Translations under genes and position numbers: made by a program | Part shown: positions 44,953 through 53,667 of the stretch, piece by piece | How positions within the stretch are numbered: the stretch's first letter is position 1 | How the letters are laid out: each line of letters starts with the position of its first letter | Notes under the pieces: model-generated | What the model was told of the DNA's origin: nothing | The model's database searches: none | What the model saw: the letters and a program-made list of their open reading frames with translations, nothing else | Assembly (NCBI GenBank): GCA_018725565.1 | Contig: QLUR01000009.1 | Coordinates: 16,235 to 80,234 of the forward strand | Direction of reading: 5' to 3' | Source: Bacillota bacterium | GTDB lineage: Bacteria; Bacillota; Dethiobacteria; Dethiobacterales; Dethiobacteraceae | Length of the DNA: 64,000 bases

Positions 44953-44997
44953 ATGGCGGAGGAACAACAAGCATGGGAGGTTTTTGGGTGTCAGTAG
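44953..44997 (+). CDS. Fourteen-codon leader ORF overlapping rpsB start
   Basis: ATG 44953 has an excellent GGGGAGGTGAAG site and reads [14 protein letters not shown] before TAG. It ends ten bases inside rpsB in another frame, so its translation would pass over the rpsB ribosome site. A GC-rich hairpin (CCGGC / GCCGG, about 44920-44935) precedes it. Possibly part of S2 autoregulation; unproven. Confidence 0.35.
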   Translation: MAEEQQAWEVFGCQ

Positions 44998-45737
44998 TTA
45001 CTATGAAGCAGCTTTTGGAAGCTGGTGTCCACTTTGGGCATCAGACCCGTCGTTGGAACCCTAAGATGAAGCCTTATATTTTTACGGAGCGTAACGGTAT
45101 CTACATTATTGACCTGCAAAAGACGGTTAAGATGTTCGATGAGGCCTACGGCTATGTGAAAGCGCTTGCTGGCAGCGGCGGCAAAATTATGTTTGTAGGT
45201 ACCAAGAAACAGGCTCAGGAGTCAATTCAGTTAGAAGCAACTCGTTGCGGCATGCCTTATGTCAGTCAGCGCTGGCTGGGAGGCATGCTTACCAACTTCA
45301 GGACTATCCGCAACCGTGTCAGTCGAATGCTTCAACTGGAAAAGATGGAAACAGAAGGCGTGTTTGATGTCCTTCCCAAAAATGAAGTACTGGCACTGCG
45401 TCACGAGCACGAAAAATTATCTAAATTTCTGGAAGGGGTACGTTACCTGCAAAAGCTTCCTGACGCACTGTTTATAGTTGACCCGCGCAAGGAAAAGATT
45501 GCCATCGCTGAAGCCAGAAAACTTGGGATTCCCGTTGTCGGTATTCTTGACACCAACTGTGACCCTGATGAAATAGATTATCCTATACCCGGCAATGATG
45601 ATGCAATAAGAGCTGTGAAGTTGATTTCCTCCCGGCTGGCGGATGCCGTTCTGGAGGGGTTGGAAGGTCGCCAGGATCATGTGGTGATTGATGATATCCC
45701 GGTGAAGCGAGACGAAGTGCTTCTGGTAGAAGCTTGA
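44988..45737 (+). CDS. rpsB: 30S ribosomal protein S2
   Basis: Ribosomal protein uS2 (249 aa). [44 protein letters not shown] and [19 protein letters not shown] are typical. GTG 44988 is chosen because GGGAGG lies seven bases upstream and [10 protein letters not shown] matches family starts; the frame is open back to 44916. First gene of rpsB-tsf. Confidence 0.95.
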   Translation: MSVVTMKQLLEAGVHFGHQTRRWNPKMKPYIFTERNGIYIIDLQKTVKMFDEAYGYVKALAGSGGKIMFVGTKKQAQESIQLEATRCGMPYVSQRWLGGMLTNFRTIRNRVSRMLQLEKMETEGVFDVLPKNEVLALRHEHEKLSKFLEGVRYLQKLPDALFIVDPRKEKIAIAEARKLGIPVVGILDTNCDPDEIDYPIPGNDDAIRAVKLISSRLADAVLEGLEGRQDHVVIDDIPVKRDEVLLVEA

Positions 45738-45804
45738 ACCTTTAGCAGTTAATTGTTTGACAACTGCTCCCAATGTATCTGACTTTAAATTGAGGAGGGC
45801 AAAG

Positions 45805-46458
45805 ATGATTTCCGCTGCCTTGGTTAAAGAGCTCCGTGAAAAGACAGGGGCGGGAATGATGGACTGCAAAAATGCACTTGGCGAAACGGGCGGGAACCTC
45901 GAGAAGGCAATAGAATTGCTGCGCCAGAAAGGCTTGGCAGCGGCGGCCAGAAAGTCCAGCCGCATTGCGGCAGAAGGCGTTGTAGACGCTTATATTCATC
46001 TTGGCGGGCGAATTGGCGTGCTGGTTGAAGTTAACTGCGAAACAGATTTCGTAGCCCGTACCGATGAGTTCCGCTCCTTTGTTCATGATATTGCCATGCA
46101 GATTGCGGCATCAAACCCGATTTACCGCGAAAAAGCGGATGTGCCAGAGGAAGTTATCATCAAAGAAAAAGAGATATTAAAGCAGCAGGCCCTTCATGAG
46201 GGCAAGCCGGAAAAGATTATCGATAAGATCGTTTCGGGCCGGATAGAAAAGTTTTACGCTGAAAATTGCCTGCTTGAACAGCCTTTTATCCGTGACCCTG
46301 ATATTAAGGTTAATGACCTTCTGAAAGAAAAAATTGCTAAAATTGGCGAAAATATTAGTGTCCGTCGTTTTGTCCGTTATGAGATGGGCGAGGGGCTGAC
46401 CAGGAAAGAATGTAACCTGGCGGCAGAAGTGGCTGAAATCACACGGCAGGAGGCATAA
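45805..46458 (+). CDS. tsf: Elongation factor Ts
   Basis: Nucleotide exchange factor for EF-Tu (217 aa). N-terminal UBA-like domain ([20 protein letters not shown]) and the EF-Tu contact motif NCETDFVAR are present. This is the short form with one dimerisation subdomain, common in Firmicutes and cyanobacteria. ATG 45805 follows TGAGGAGGGCAAAG; the open frame to 45757 is an artefact. Confidence 0.95.
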   Translation: MISAALVKELREKTGAGMMDCKNALGETGGNLEKAIELLRQKGLAAAARKSSRIAAEGVVDAYIHLGGRIGVLVEVNCETDFVARTDEFRSFVHDIAMQIAASNPIYREKADVPEEVIIKEKEILKQQALHEGKPEKIIDKIVSGRIEKFYAENCLLEQPFIRDPDIKVNDLLKEKIAKIGENISVRRFVRYEMGEGLTRKECNLAAEVAEITRQEA

Positions 46459-46482
46459 GGCAAGGTACGTCAAAAACAAAAA

Positions 46483-46507
46483 AGAGCACTTAGGTGTTCT
46501 TTTTTTA
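46483..46507 (+). terminator. Rho-independent terminator after tsf
   Basis: AGAGCAC-TTA-GGTGTTCT stem (one G-T pair) followed by T7. Ends the rpsB-tsf unit before pyrH. Confidence 0.8.
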
Positions 46508-46555
46508 CAGGAAATTGCCAGGTTGTGTAGAATATCTGACAGGGGGTTAAGCTGC

Positions 46556-47278
46556 TTGGCGAATGCTGTTTATAAGCGAATCGTCCTCAAATTGAGCGGT
46601 GAGGCTTTGGCCGGAGACAAAGGCTTTGGTATCGACTCAGAGGTGTTGCGGGATATTGCTGCTCAGGTAAGCGAGGTTCGGCAACTGGGAGTCGAGGTTG
46701 CCATTGTGGTAGGAGGTGGCAATATCTGGCGTGGCGCCCCGGCCGGAGAGCGTGGCATGGACCGGGCTACCGCCGATTATATGGGGATGTTGGCCACTGT
46801 TTTGAATGCGCTTGCCCTGCAGGATTCCTTAGAGAGCTGCGGAGTTGATACGCGAGTACAGACAGCAATTGAAATGCGCCAAATTGCTGAGCCTTATATA
46901 CGCCGGCGGGCTATCAGACACCTGGAAAAGGGCCGGGTGGTCATTTTCGCAGGCGGAACTGGCAACCCTTATTTTTCAACGGATACAACAGCAGCATTAC
47001 GTGCTGCCGAGATTGAAGCGCAGGTAATTTTACTGGCCAAGGGCAAAGTAGATGCCATCTATGATGCCGATCCGCTGATTTGCTCTGAGGCCAAAAAATT
47101 TACGGAGTTAAACTATAAGGACTTACTGACTAAGGGTCTAGGTGTCATGGATTCTACTGCCGCTTCATTATGCATGGACAACAAACTTCCACTCATTGTC
47201 TTTGGTCTCAACAAATCCGGCAACATAAAAAAAGTTGTCCAGGGAGAAAAAATTGGCACTTATGTAAAGGGGGAATAA
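46556..47278 (+). CDS. pyrH: UMP kinase
   Basis: Hexameric UMP kinase (240 aa). [38 protein letters not shown] and [17 protein letters not shown] are signatures. TTG 46556 follows AGGGGGT by eight bases and gives the usual N-terminus. Followed directly by frr, as in nearly all bacteria. Confidence 0.95.
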   Translation: MANAVYKRIVLKLSGEALAGDKGFGIDSEVLRDIAAQVSEVRQLGVEVAIVVGGGNIWRGAPAGERGMDRATADYMGMLATVLNALALQDSLESCGVDTRVQTAIEMRQIAEPYIRRRAIRHLEKGRVVIFAGGTGNPYFSTDTTAALRAAEIEAQVILLAKGKVDAIYDADPLICSEAKKFTELNYKDLLTKGLGVMDSTAASLCMDNKLPLIVFGLNKSGNIKKVVQGEKIGTYVKGE

Positions 47279-47281
47279 TGA

Positions 47282-47839
47282 ATGGCTCAGGGAACAAAAC
47301 AAATCGCCGGCGAGAGGATGGAAAAGGCAGTTACCGCCTTGCGCCGCGAACTGGCCACAATACGAGCCGGCCGGGCTATGCCTTCATTGCTTGATAAAAT
47401 CACTGTCGAATACTATGGCTCCGGAATGCCGATAAACCAGCTGGCTAACATCTCCGCTCCAGAGCCTCGCCTGCTTGTCATTCAGCCCTGGGATAAAAAA
47501 ACTGCAGCTGAAATTGAGCGAGCTATTCTCAAGTCAGACCTGGGACTGACCCCCAACAATGACGGTTCCGTCATCCGCTTGGCGGTTCCACAGTTGACGG
47601 AGGAGCGACGCAGGGAGTTGGTTAAAGTAGTCAGGAAAAAAGCTGAAGAAGCACGTGTCGCTATCCGAAACATCCGCCGCGATATTAACGAAGAGATTAA
47701 GAAAAGCGAGAAAAGCGGGGAGATAACTGAAGACGAAATGCACAAGACCCAGGATGATATCCAGAAAATGACCGACAAATTTATTGAGGAAGTGGAGAGG
47801 GTGTTGTCAACCAAAGAGAAAGAAATTATGGAAGTCTGA
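47282..47839 (+). CDS. frr: Ribosome recycling factor
   Basis: Splits post-termination ribosomes with EF-G (185 aa). [32 protein letters not shown] and [16 protein letters not shown] are diagnostic; the C-terminal helices are rich in Glu/Lys. ATG 47282 is four bases after the pyrH stop. Next comes a small ferredoxin gene rather than uppS directly. Confidence 0.95.
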   Translation: MAQGTKQIAGERMEKAVTALRRELATIRAGRAMPSLLDKITVEYYGSGMPINQLANISAPEPRLLVIQPWDKKTAAEIERAILKSDLGLTPNNDGSVIRLAVPQLTEERRRELVKVVRKKAEEARVAIRNIRRDINEEIKKSEKSGEITEDEMHKTQDDIQKMTDKFIEEVERVLSTKEKEIMEV

Positions 47840-47853
47840 AAGGAGGTGCAGGC

Positions 47854-48018
47854 ATGCCTTATAAGATAACCGAAGATTGCCTGGCCTGCGGTAATTGCCT
47901 GGATGCTTGTCCCACTGAAGCAATTGAAGAGGGCGATGTATATCGAATAACTGCCGATTGCGCAGAATGTGGCTTATGTGTGGATGAATGCCCGCATGGG
48001 GCTATCGTCGAGGAATGA
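47854..48018 (+). CDS. Small 2[4Fe-4S] ferredoxin between frr and uppS
   Basis: A 54-aa bacterial-type ferredoxin. Two intact cluster motifs: CLACGNCLDACP (residues 9-20) and CAECGLCVDECP (36-47). ATG 47854 has a perfect AAAGGAGGTG site. It is too short for many gene finders. It is 14 bases after frr and is followed by a terminator-like hairpin. Electron partner unknown; the nearby IspG is a ferredoxin- or flavodoxin-dependent [4Fe-4S] enzyme, so it could be the donor (inference). Confidence 0.9.
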   Translation: MPYKITEDCLACGNCLDACPTEAIEEGDVYRITADCAECGLCVDECPHGAIVEE

Positions 48019-48023
48019 TACAG

Positions 48024-48054
48024 GCGGCCCCCTCGTGCGAGGGGGTCCGCTTTT
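48024..48054 (+). terminator. Strong hairpin after the small ferredoxin gene
   Basis: GCGGCCCCCTC pairs with GAGGGGGTCCGC (one bulged base) around GTGC, followed by only TTTT. May be an attenuator between frr-fd and uppS rather than a full terminator. Confidence 0.65.
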
Positions 48055-48075
48055 GCAGCCAAAGAGGTGAATACT

Positions 48076-48843
48076 GTGACACACCGCCTGCGGAAATTCT
48101 TGGGCACACGCTCCGGTCAATCTTTATCCCGGACTGGACATACTATCCCCCGCCATGTTGCTATTATTATGGATGGTAACGGACGTTGGGCGCGGCGGCG
48201 TGGCCTGCCTCGCTCGGCAGGGCATTACGCCGGCATGCAGGCTCTGCGGCGGACTATTCGTGCAGCCGCGGATCTGGGCATCGGTTTTCTGACACTGTAT
48301 GCATTTTCAACAGAGAATTGGCACCGACCCAAAGAAGAAGTAGATTTTTTATTAAGATTACCGAGTGAATTTCTGAAGACTGACCTGCCTGAATTAAAGA
48401 TGAGGAATGTTCGCATCTGCTTTTTGGGCTCTCTTGATGAACTGCCGGCGCACACCAGGGAGGCGGCCGGGGCAGCCTTGGCGGAAACAGCCGGAAATAC
48501 CGGAATGGTGTTAAGTTTTGCCGTCAACTATGGCAGCCGCAGTGAGATTGTCCGTGCAGTCAGGGAAGTTGTGCGAGAAAGCCTTGCTGGTCGCTTGGTT
48601 TTGGAGGCAATTAGTGAGAAAACGATTTCGACCTACCTTTTTACAGCAGGAATTCCTGATCCCGACCTGCTTATTCGTCCCGGCGGCGAGCAGCGGCTAA
48701 GTAATTTTTTACTTTGGCAATCAGCCTATGCTGAATTCTGGTTTCCGCGGGTTTGCTGGCCGGATTTTGGCAGGGAGCACTTATTGGAAGCAATCGAGGT
48801 TTATAATAAGAGAGACCGTCGCTATGGCGGAATAAAACTGTAG
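48076..48843 (+). CDS. uppS: Undecaprenyl diphosphate synthase (isoprenyl transferase)
   Basis: Makes the C55 lipid carrier for cell-wall synthesis (255 aa). HVAIIMDGNGRWARRRGLPR holds the catalytic Asp, and YAFSTENWHRP and RPGGEQRLSNFLLWQ are signature segments. GTG 48076 has AAAGAGGTG six bases upstream. Heads the uppS-cdsA-dxr-rseP-ispG set. Confidence 0.95.
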   Translation: MTHRLRKFLGTRSGQSLSRTGHTIPRHVAIIMDGNGRWARRRGLPRSAGHYAGMQALRRTIRAAADLGIGFLTLYAFSTENWHRPKEEVDFLLRLPSEFLKTDLPELKMRNVRICFLGSLDELPAHTREAAGAALAETAGNTGMVLSFAVNYGSRSEIVRAVREVVRESLAGRLVLEAISEKTISTYLFTAGIPDPDLLIRPGGEQRLSNFLLWQSAYAEFWFPRVCWPDFGREHLLEAIEVYNKRDRRYGGIKL

Positions 48844-48853
48844 GTGATGATGT

Positions 48854-49648
48854 TTGCTCAGGCAGAAGCTTGTCAGCTCTTTAGTTCTCATACCCATAGT
48901 GCTGGCTGTAACATATGCTGGAGTGCTGCCCTTTTTTTTCCTGGTAGTTTTAGTTGCAGCACTGGCGCTTCGTGAGCTCTACAGGCTCGGCGGTCTGCGG
49001 GCAAGACCCTTGCTTATACTTGGGCATTTGGCCAATATTGTGTTGCTGCTGGTCTTGCTAAATTTCGGGTTAGGAACCTTTTTTCAACTATTTATTGCTT
49101 TTTTTCTGCTGCTGAATGTCTTCTGGGTGCTGAGCTTTCCTCTTGATTTTCGTTCACTGACTATTTTGTTGTGGGGCAAGGTCTATATCACCACTTTACT
49201 TGGCTTCTTGCTGCTGTTGCGACTGCCGCCGGGTGGCTTCCTGCCGGTGTTAACTCTGCTCATTGCAGTATGGGTCAGTGATGCAGGAGCCTTCCTTACC
49301 GGCAGGTATTGGGGCCGACGCCGGTTGCTGGTCACCGTCAGCCCGAAAAAAACTTGGGCTGGTGCTTTTGGCGGGTTGTTTTTTACGGCTTTGCTCCTTT
49401 TTCTGCTGGCACCGCAACTGGGTTTCACCCGCTCTTCAGGACTGATGCTCGGAGTGTTGCTTTCTTTGGCAGGACAATGTGGAGACCTGGCCGAGTCAGC
49501 GTTGAAACGTTGGGCTCAGATTAAGGACTCAGGCACAATGTTGCCTGGTCATGGCGGAATACTTGACCGTCTGGACAGTCTGTTGTTTGCCGCGCCGGTC
49601 GCCTATCTGTTACTTTCCTTTTTGACTGGAGTAAAAAGCCCATGGTAA
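48854..49648 (+). CDS. cdsA: Phosphatidate cytidylyltransferase
   Basis: Membrane enzyme (264 aa) making CDP-diacylglycerol. Seven or eight hydrophobic segments are visible and the C-terminal signature ALKRWAQIKDSGTMLPGHGG then DRLDSL is intact. TTG 48854 follows AGGTGATGATG. It overlaps dxr by seven bases. Confidence 0.93.
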   Translation: MLRQKLVSSLVLIPIVLAVTYAGVLPFFFLVVLVAALALRELYRLGGLRARPLLILGHLANIVLLLVLLNFGLGTFFQLFIAFFLLLNVFWVLSFPLDFRSLTILLWGKVYITTLLGFLLLLRLPPGGFLPVLTLLIAVWVSDAGAFLTGRYWGRRRLLVTVSPKKTWAGAFGGLFFTALLLFLLAPQLGFTRSSGLMLGVLLSLAGQCGDLAESALKRWAQIKDSGTMLPGHGGILDRLDSLLFAAPVAYLLLSFLTGVKSPW

Positions 49649-50802
49649 AAAAAATAGCTGTTCTTGGCTCGACAGGATCAATTGGTCGTCAGACCCTGCA
49701 GGTTATTGCCGCCTACCCGGAACGTTTTCGTCTGGTTGCTCTCTCTTCCTACCGGGACGTTGGAAGATTAGCTCAGCAGGCCCGCAGTTTTAAGCCTTCC
49801 CAGGTAGCCATCGCAGATCAATCGCTTTACCATGAACTAAAGAGGGAGCTTGCTGACAGCGGGGTGAAAGTTCTCGCCGGGGAAGAAGGGCTTTGCCGAA
49901 TGGCCGGGCAAAGCGGTGCAGAGCTGGTTGTTAATGCTATGGTAGGCTTCGCCGGCCTGAAACCGACGCTTTCCGCCCTGTCCACAGGTATAAGTCTGGC
50001 ACTTGCCAACAAAGAGTCTCTGGTGGCAGGCGGTCATTTGGTAATGCCTTTGGCGGCCAAGACAGGAGCGCAGGTCATACCGGTGGACAGTGAACATTCT
50101 GCTGTCTTCCAGTGCTTGCAGGGGCAAGACAGTCATGCCGTGGAACAAATTATTCTTACTGCTTCCGGCGGGCCGTTTTTCGGCCTGTCAGGAGCAAGCC
50201 TGGATAATGTTACCCCGGAGCAGACTTTGGCTCACCCTACCTGGCGGATGGGCGCCAAAATCACCGTCGATTCAGCAACAATGATGAACAAAGGTCTGGA
50301 GGTAATTGAAGCGCGTTGGCTTTTTAGCCTGCCCTATGACCGTATCAGGGTGTTGATTCAGAGGGAAAGCATTATCCATTCCATGGTTGAGTTCAGAGAC
50401 GGCGCAGTACTCGCTCAGCTCGGTGCTCCTGATATGAGGATACCAATACAATACGCCTTAACTTATCCTGAGCGCCTGTCTTCCAGTGTTTCCCGCGTGG
50501 ACTGGTTAACGCTTGGCGCATTAAATTTTGCTGCACCGGATCAAGAAAACTTTCCCTGTCTGGACTTGGCTTACCGCGCCGGTCAGGTGGCTGGCAGCAT
50601 GCCTGCCGCGCTTAATGCTGCCAATGAGGAAGCTGTCAGGCTTTTCCTGGAGCGGAGAATTAGTTTCCGAAGCATCCCCCGTATAATAGACGAGGTAATG
50701 AATAAACATAAGTTAGTTTCCAGCCCGGAGCTGGAAGAGCTGGTGGAGACTGACCGCGAGGCACGGGCTAAAGCCCGGGAAGCCGCGGTCAGGAAAGGAT
50801 GA
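49642..50802 (+). CDS. dxr: 1-deoxy-D-xylulose-5-phosphate reductoisomerase
   Basis: Second enzyme of the MEP isoprenoid pathway (386 aa). NADPH fold VLGSTGSIGRQTL, metal/substrate residues in PVDSEHSAVFQCLQG, and ASGGPFFG, KITVDSATMMNKGLEVIEA are present. With ispG downstream and uppS upstream the cluster links precursor supply to lipid-carrier synthesis. Confidence 0.96.
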   Translation: MVKKIAVLGSTGSIGRQTLQVIAAYPERFRLVALSSYRDVGRLAQQARSFKPSQVAIADQSLYHELKRELADSGVKVLAGEEGLCRMAGQSGAELVVNAMVGFAGLKPTLSALSTGISLALANKESLVAGGHLVMPLAAKTGAQVIPVDSEHSAVFQCLQGQDSHAVEQIILTASGGPFFGLSGASLDNVTPEQTLAHPTWRMGAKITVDSATMMNKGLEVIEARWLFSLPYDRIRVLIQRESIIHSMVEFRDGAVLAQLGAPDMRIPIQYALTYPERLSSSVSRVDWLTLGALNFAAPDQENFPCLDLAYRAGQVAGSMPAALNAANEEAVRLFLERRISFRSIPRIIDEVMNKHKLVSSPELEELVETDREARAKAREAAVRKG

Positions 50803-50806
50803 GAAT

Positions 50807-51832
50807 ATGCTGACATTCGTTTCCTGGGTTGTAGTTTTCGGAATGCTTATTTTAGTGCATGAGCTGGGCCATTTTTGGGCGGCCAGGAGGGCGGGAATTG
50901 GTGTTACTGAATTTGCCATCGGGTTTGGTCCGCGCTTGTTTGGCTGGCAGGCTGGTGAAACGAATTATTCGCTGCGTCTTTTCCCCTTGGGAGGATTTGT
51001 GCGTCTGGTTGGAGAAAATCCTGAGGAGAGCATGTTGGAGGGAAGCTTCCAGAGCAAACCGGTCTGGCAGAGGTTTGCAGTAATTGCGGCCGGGCCGCTG
51101 ATGAATTTTCTCCTGGCTGTGCTGCTGTTTACACTAATCTATTTTGCTTTTGTCGGAATACCGGTTTATCAATCGACTGTCATCGGCGATGTGCTGCCTG
51201 GCGGCCGCGCGGAAGCAGTCGGTCTGCAGAACGGCGACAGGCTGCTTAACATTGCAGGCCAGAACGTAGCCGACTGGCACGATTTAGTCAGAGTGATCAA
51301 TGCCCATCCGGAACAAGAGATAACAATCGTGTTCCAACGAAATGATCACAGGCAGAATGTACAGGTGGTTCCGCGCCGTGACCCCCAAACCGGCCTGGGA
51401 TTGATCGGCATTTCACCGCAGACCAGACTATTTGCATTTTTGCCATCACTGCAGCAAGGGTTGACTCATACATTTGGGTTCCTGGATTTAATTACTGGCA
51501 GCATCCTCCAGATGGTGACCGGGCGTGTGCCGCCTGATCTAGTAGGGCCGGTGGGGATCATTCAAATAGTGGGGGAAGTGGCCCGTACCGGAATTGTAAA
51601 CCTGTTGTTCCTGTCCGCCATTATCAGCATAAATCTGGGGTTGCTGAATATTTTGCCCATCCCGGCTCTGGACGGCAGCAAGCTGATATTTCTGCTCGTG
51701 GAGGCGCTGCGCGGCCGGCCTGTCGACCCCCGCAAAGAGTCATTCATTCATTTTGTTGGCTTTGCGCTCTTGATTTTATTGATGATTATAGTGACTTACC
51801 ATGATTTGCTCCGGTTGCAGGTCTTTTTTTAA
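50807..51832 (+). CDS. rseP: Site-2 protease RseP/RasP
   Basis: Intramembrane metalloprotease (341 aa). First helix carries HELGHFWAARRAG, a PDZ domain lies about 115-190 (AEAVGLQNGDRLLNIAG), and the second metal motif NILPIPALDGSKL is in a later helix. It cleaves anti-sigma factors; the RsiW-like protein at 10459 is a candidate substrate. ATG 50807 follows AGGAAAGG. Confidence 0.94.
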   Translation: MLTFVSWVVVFGMLILVHELGHFWAARRAGIGVTEFAIGFGPRLFGWQAGETNYSLRLFPLGGFVRLVGENPEESMLEGSFQSKPVWQRFAVIAAGPLMNFLLAVLLFTLIYFAFVGIPVYQSTVIGDVLPGGRAEAVGLQNGDRLLNIAGQNVADWHDLVRVINAHPEQEITIVFQRNDHRQNVQVVPRRDPQTGLGLIGISPQTRLFAFLPSLQQGLTHTFGFLDLITGSILQMVTGRVPPDLVGPVGIIQIVGEVARTGIVNLLFLSAIISINLGLLNILPIPALDGSKLIFLLVEALRGRPVDPRKESFIHFVGFALLILLMIIVTYHDLLRLQVFF

Positions 51833-51847
51833 AAGGAGCATTAAAAT

Positions 51848-52912
51848 ATGTTCAGACGCGAACAGACCAGACCGGTGAAAATAGCTGCGCTCGTTATCGG
51901 CGGCGGTGCCCCGGTGGTTATTGAGTCGATGACAAATACCGATACATCTGATCTGCAGGCTACACTGGCGCAAATTGACGGATTGGCTGCAGCAGGCTGC
52001 GAATTGGTGCGTGTTGCTGTTCCGGATGCCGCCGCTGTTGCGGCGTTACCGGAATTGGTAAGCCTTTCACCGCTTCCCATTGTTGCCGACGTTCATTTTA
52101 ACCACAGATTGGCACTGTCAGCCATTTTGGCGGGTGTGGCAGGTTTGCGTATCAACCCTGGAAATATCGGCGGGAAACAGAAGCTGGCGGAAGTAATAAC
52201 GCTTGCCAAAGGCAGGGCCATTCCGGTCCGTATTGGTGTTAACGCCGGTTCGCTGGAGAAAAGACTGCACAACTTCGGCTCTGTTACTCCCGAGGCCATG
52301 GTTGAATCAGCGCTGGGGAGCATCCGCCTGGCTGAAAAGCTAAATTTCAGCGATCTTATCGTATCTGTCAAGTCGTCATCGGTACCACTTACCGTACATG
52401 CTTATCGCCTGTTGGCGGAAAAGGTTAACTATCCTTTGCATATCGGTGTAACGGAAGCGGGTACTTTTTTCACAGGAACAGTCTATTCCAGCGCAGGCAT
52501 CGGTGCGTTGCTTTTGGACGGGCTTGGAGATACGCTGCGCGTTTCGCTGACAGCTCCTCCCACGGAAGAGGTGCGGGTGGCCAAAGCAATCCTCTCTGCC
52601 GTAGAGTTGCGGCGTTTTGGTCCGCGGGTGATCTCCTGCCCAACGTGCGGCCGTTGCCAGATTGATTTGCTGTCACTGGCGTCAGAGGTGGAGAAGCGTG
52701 TGGCCGACATCAATGTACCGCTGACACTGGCTGTTATGGGCTGCGCAGTTAACGGGCCGGGGGAGGCGAGGGAGGCGGATTTAGGGATTGCCGGCGGGAA
52801 AAATCAAGGCCTGATTTTTTGCGCCGGCGAGGTAGTCAGGCAGGTTCCCGCTGACCTGCTTCTGGAAGAATTTATGCACTATCTGCATAGATATTTAAAT
52901 AAACAAAGCTGA
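51848..52912 (+). CDS. ispG: 4-hydroxy-3-methylbut-2-enyl-diphosphate synthase
   Basis: [4Fe-4S] enzyme of the MEP pathway (354 aa). MTNTDTSDLQATLAQI, VADVHFNHRLAL, RINPGNIGGKQK, and the cluster ligands CPTCGRC and VMGCAVNGPGEA are present. Start ATG 51848 follows AAAAGGAGCATTAAAAT. Requires a low-potential donor, possibly the ferredoxin at 47854. Confidence 0.96.
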   Translation: MFRREQTRPVKIAALVIGGGAPVVIESMTNTDTSDLQATLAQIDGLAAAGCELVRVAVPDAAAVAALPELVSLSPLPIVADVHFNHRLALSAILAGVAGLRINPGNIGGKQKLAEVITLAKGRAIPVRIGVNAGSLEKRLHNFGSVTPEAMVESALGSIRLAEKLNFSDLIVSVKSSSVPLTVHAYRLLAEKVNYPLHIGVTEAGTFFTGTVYSSAGIGALLLDGLGDTLRVSLTAPPTEEVRVAKAILSAVELRRFGPRVISCPTCGRCQIDLLSLASEVEKRVADINVPLTLAVMGCAVNGPGEAREADLGIAGGKNQGLIFCAGEVVRQVPADLLLEEFMHYLHRYLNKQS

Positions 52913-52925
52913 CGGGGGTTCTGTT

Positions 52926-53558
52926 GTGAAAATAGCGGTCATTATTCCAGCTTATAACGAAGAAAAGACAATCGGTGCCGTTCTCTCAATTCTAACGCGA
53001 TCACAAGAAATTTCCGAAATAATTGTGGTTAACGACGGCTCTTCAGATCGTACCGGTCAGGTAGCAGCCAATTACGGGGTAACACTGATCCAACTGCCTG
53101 AAAATCGCGGCAAAGGCGGCGCTGTTAAAGCGGGGCTGGACAGCACACAAGCCGAAATAATTCTTTTCCTTGATGCGGATTTGATAGGTCTGAACACCGG
53201 CCACGTCAATCAATTGCTGGCTCCTGTTGTTTCAGGTCAGGCTGCGATGAGTATCGGTCTGTTTGAAAAAGGCAGAATTGCTACCGATCTCGCGCAGAAA
53301 GTAGCTCCATATCTGACAGGGCAACGTGCTGTCAGGAGAAGTGTCCTTGAGCAAGTAAACGATTTGGATATAACCCGCTTTGGCTTTGAGATTGCGCTGA
53401 CCAGACTTGCAGACGTGCTGCGGCTGCCGGTTGTCGAAGTCCAGTTGCATAACCTGACGCACGTGACAAAGGAAGAAAAAATGGGACTGTTAAAAGGCTT
53501 TGCCGCCCGTTTGCGAATGTACTGGGAAATTGTGCGCTGCTATGCCAAAAGTGGCTAA
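52926..53558 (+). CDS. Family-2 glycosyltransferase
   Basis: A 210-aa single-domain GT-A enzyme without membrane helices: VIIPAYNEEKTIGAVL, VVNDGSSDRTGQVA, RGKGGAVKAGLDS, LFLDADLIGL. Resembles the dolichyl-phosphate-mannose synthase/UgtP-like clade. GTG 52926. In many relatives proS follows ispG, so this is a lineage-specific neighbour. Confidence 0.88.
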   Translation: MKIAVIIPAYNEEKTIGAVLSILTRSQEISEIIVVNDGSSDRTGQVAANYGVTLIQLPENRGKGGAVKAGLDSTQAEIILFLDADLIGLNTGHVNQLLAPVVSGQAAMSIGLFEKGRIATDLAQKVAPYLTGQRAVRRSVLEQVNDLDITRFGFEIALTRLADVLRLPVVEVQLHNLTHVTKEEKMGLLKGFAARLRMYWEIVRCYAKSG

Positions 53559-53667
53559 TGTTGAAAATGCCGGCTCAACCCTCTTGCGTTACGATAGCCC
53601 GCTCTTGGCAGGAAGATAGCAAAGTGCTATATTTGTTATAGAATAACATTAAAACGAGGGAATGCTA

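Noticed and set aside
53604..53625. Sigma-54-like TTGGCAGGAAGATAGCA before the activator gene
   Set aside because: Spacing fits, but the -12 box is TAGC instead of TTGC, so I do not call it a promoter; weak autoregulation remains possible.
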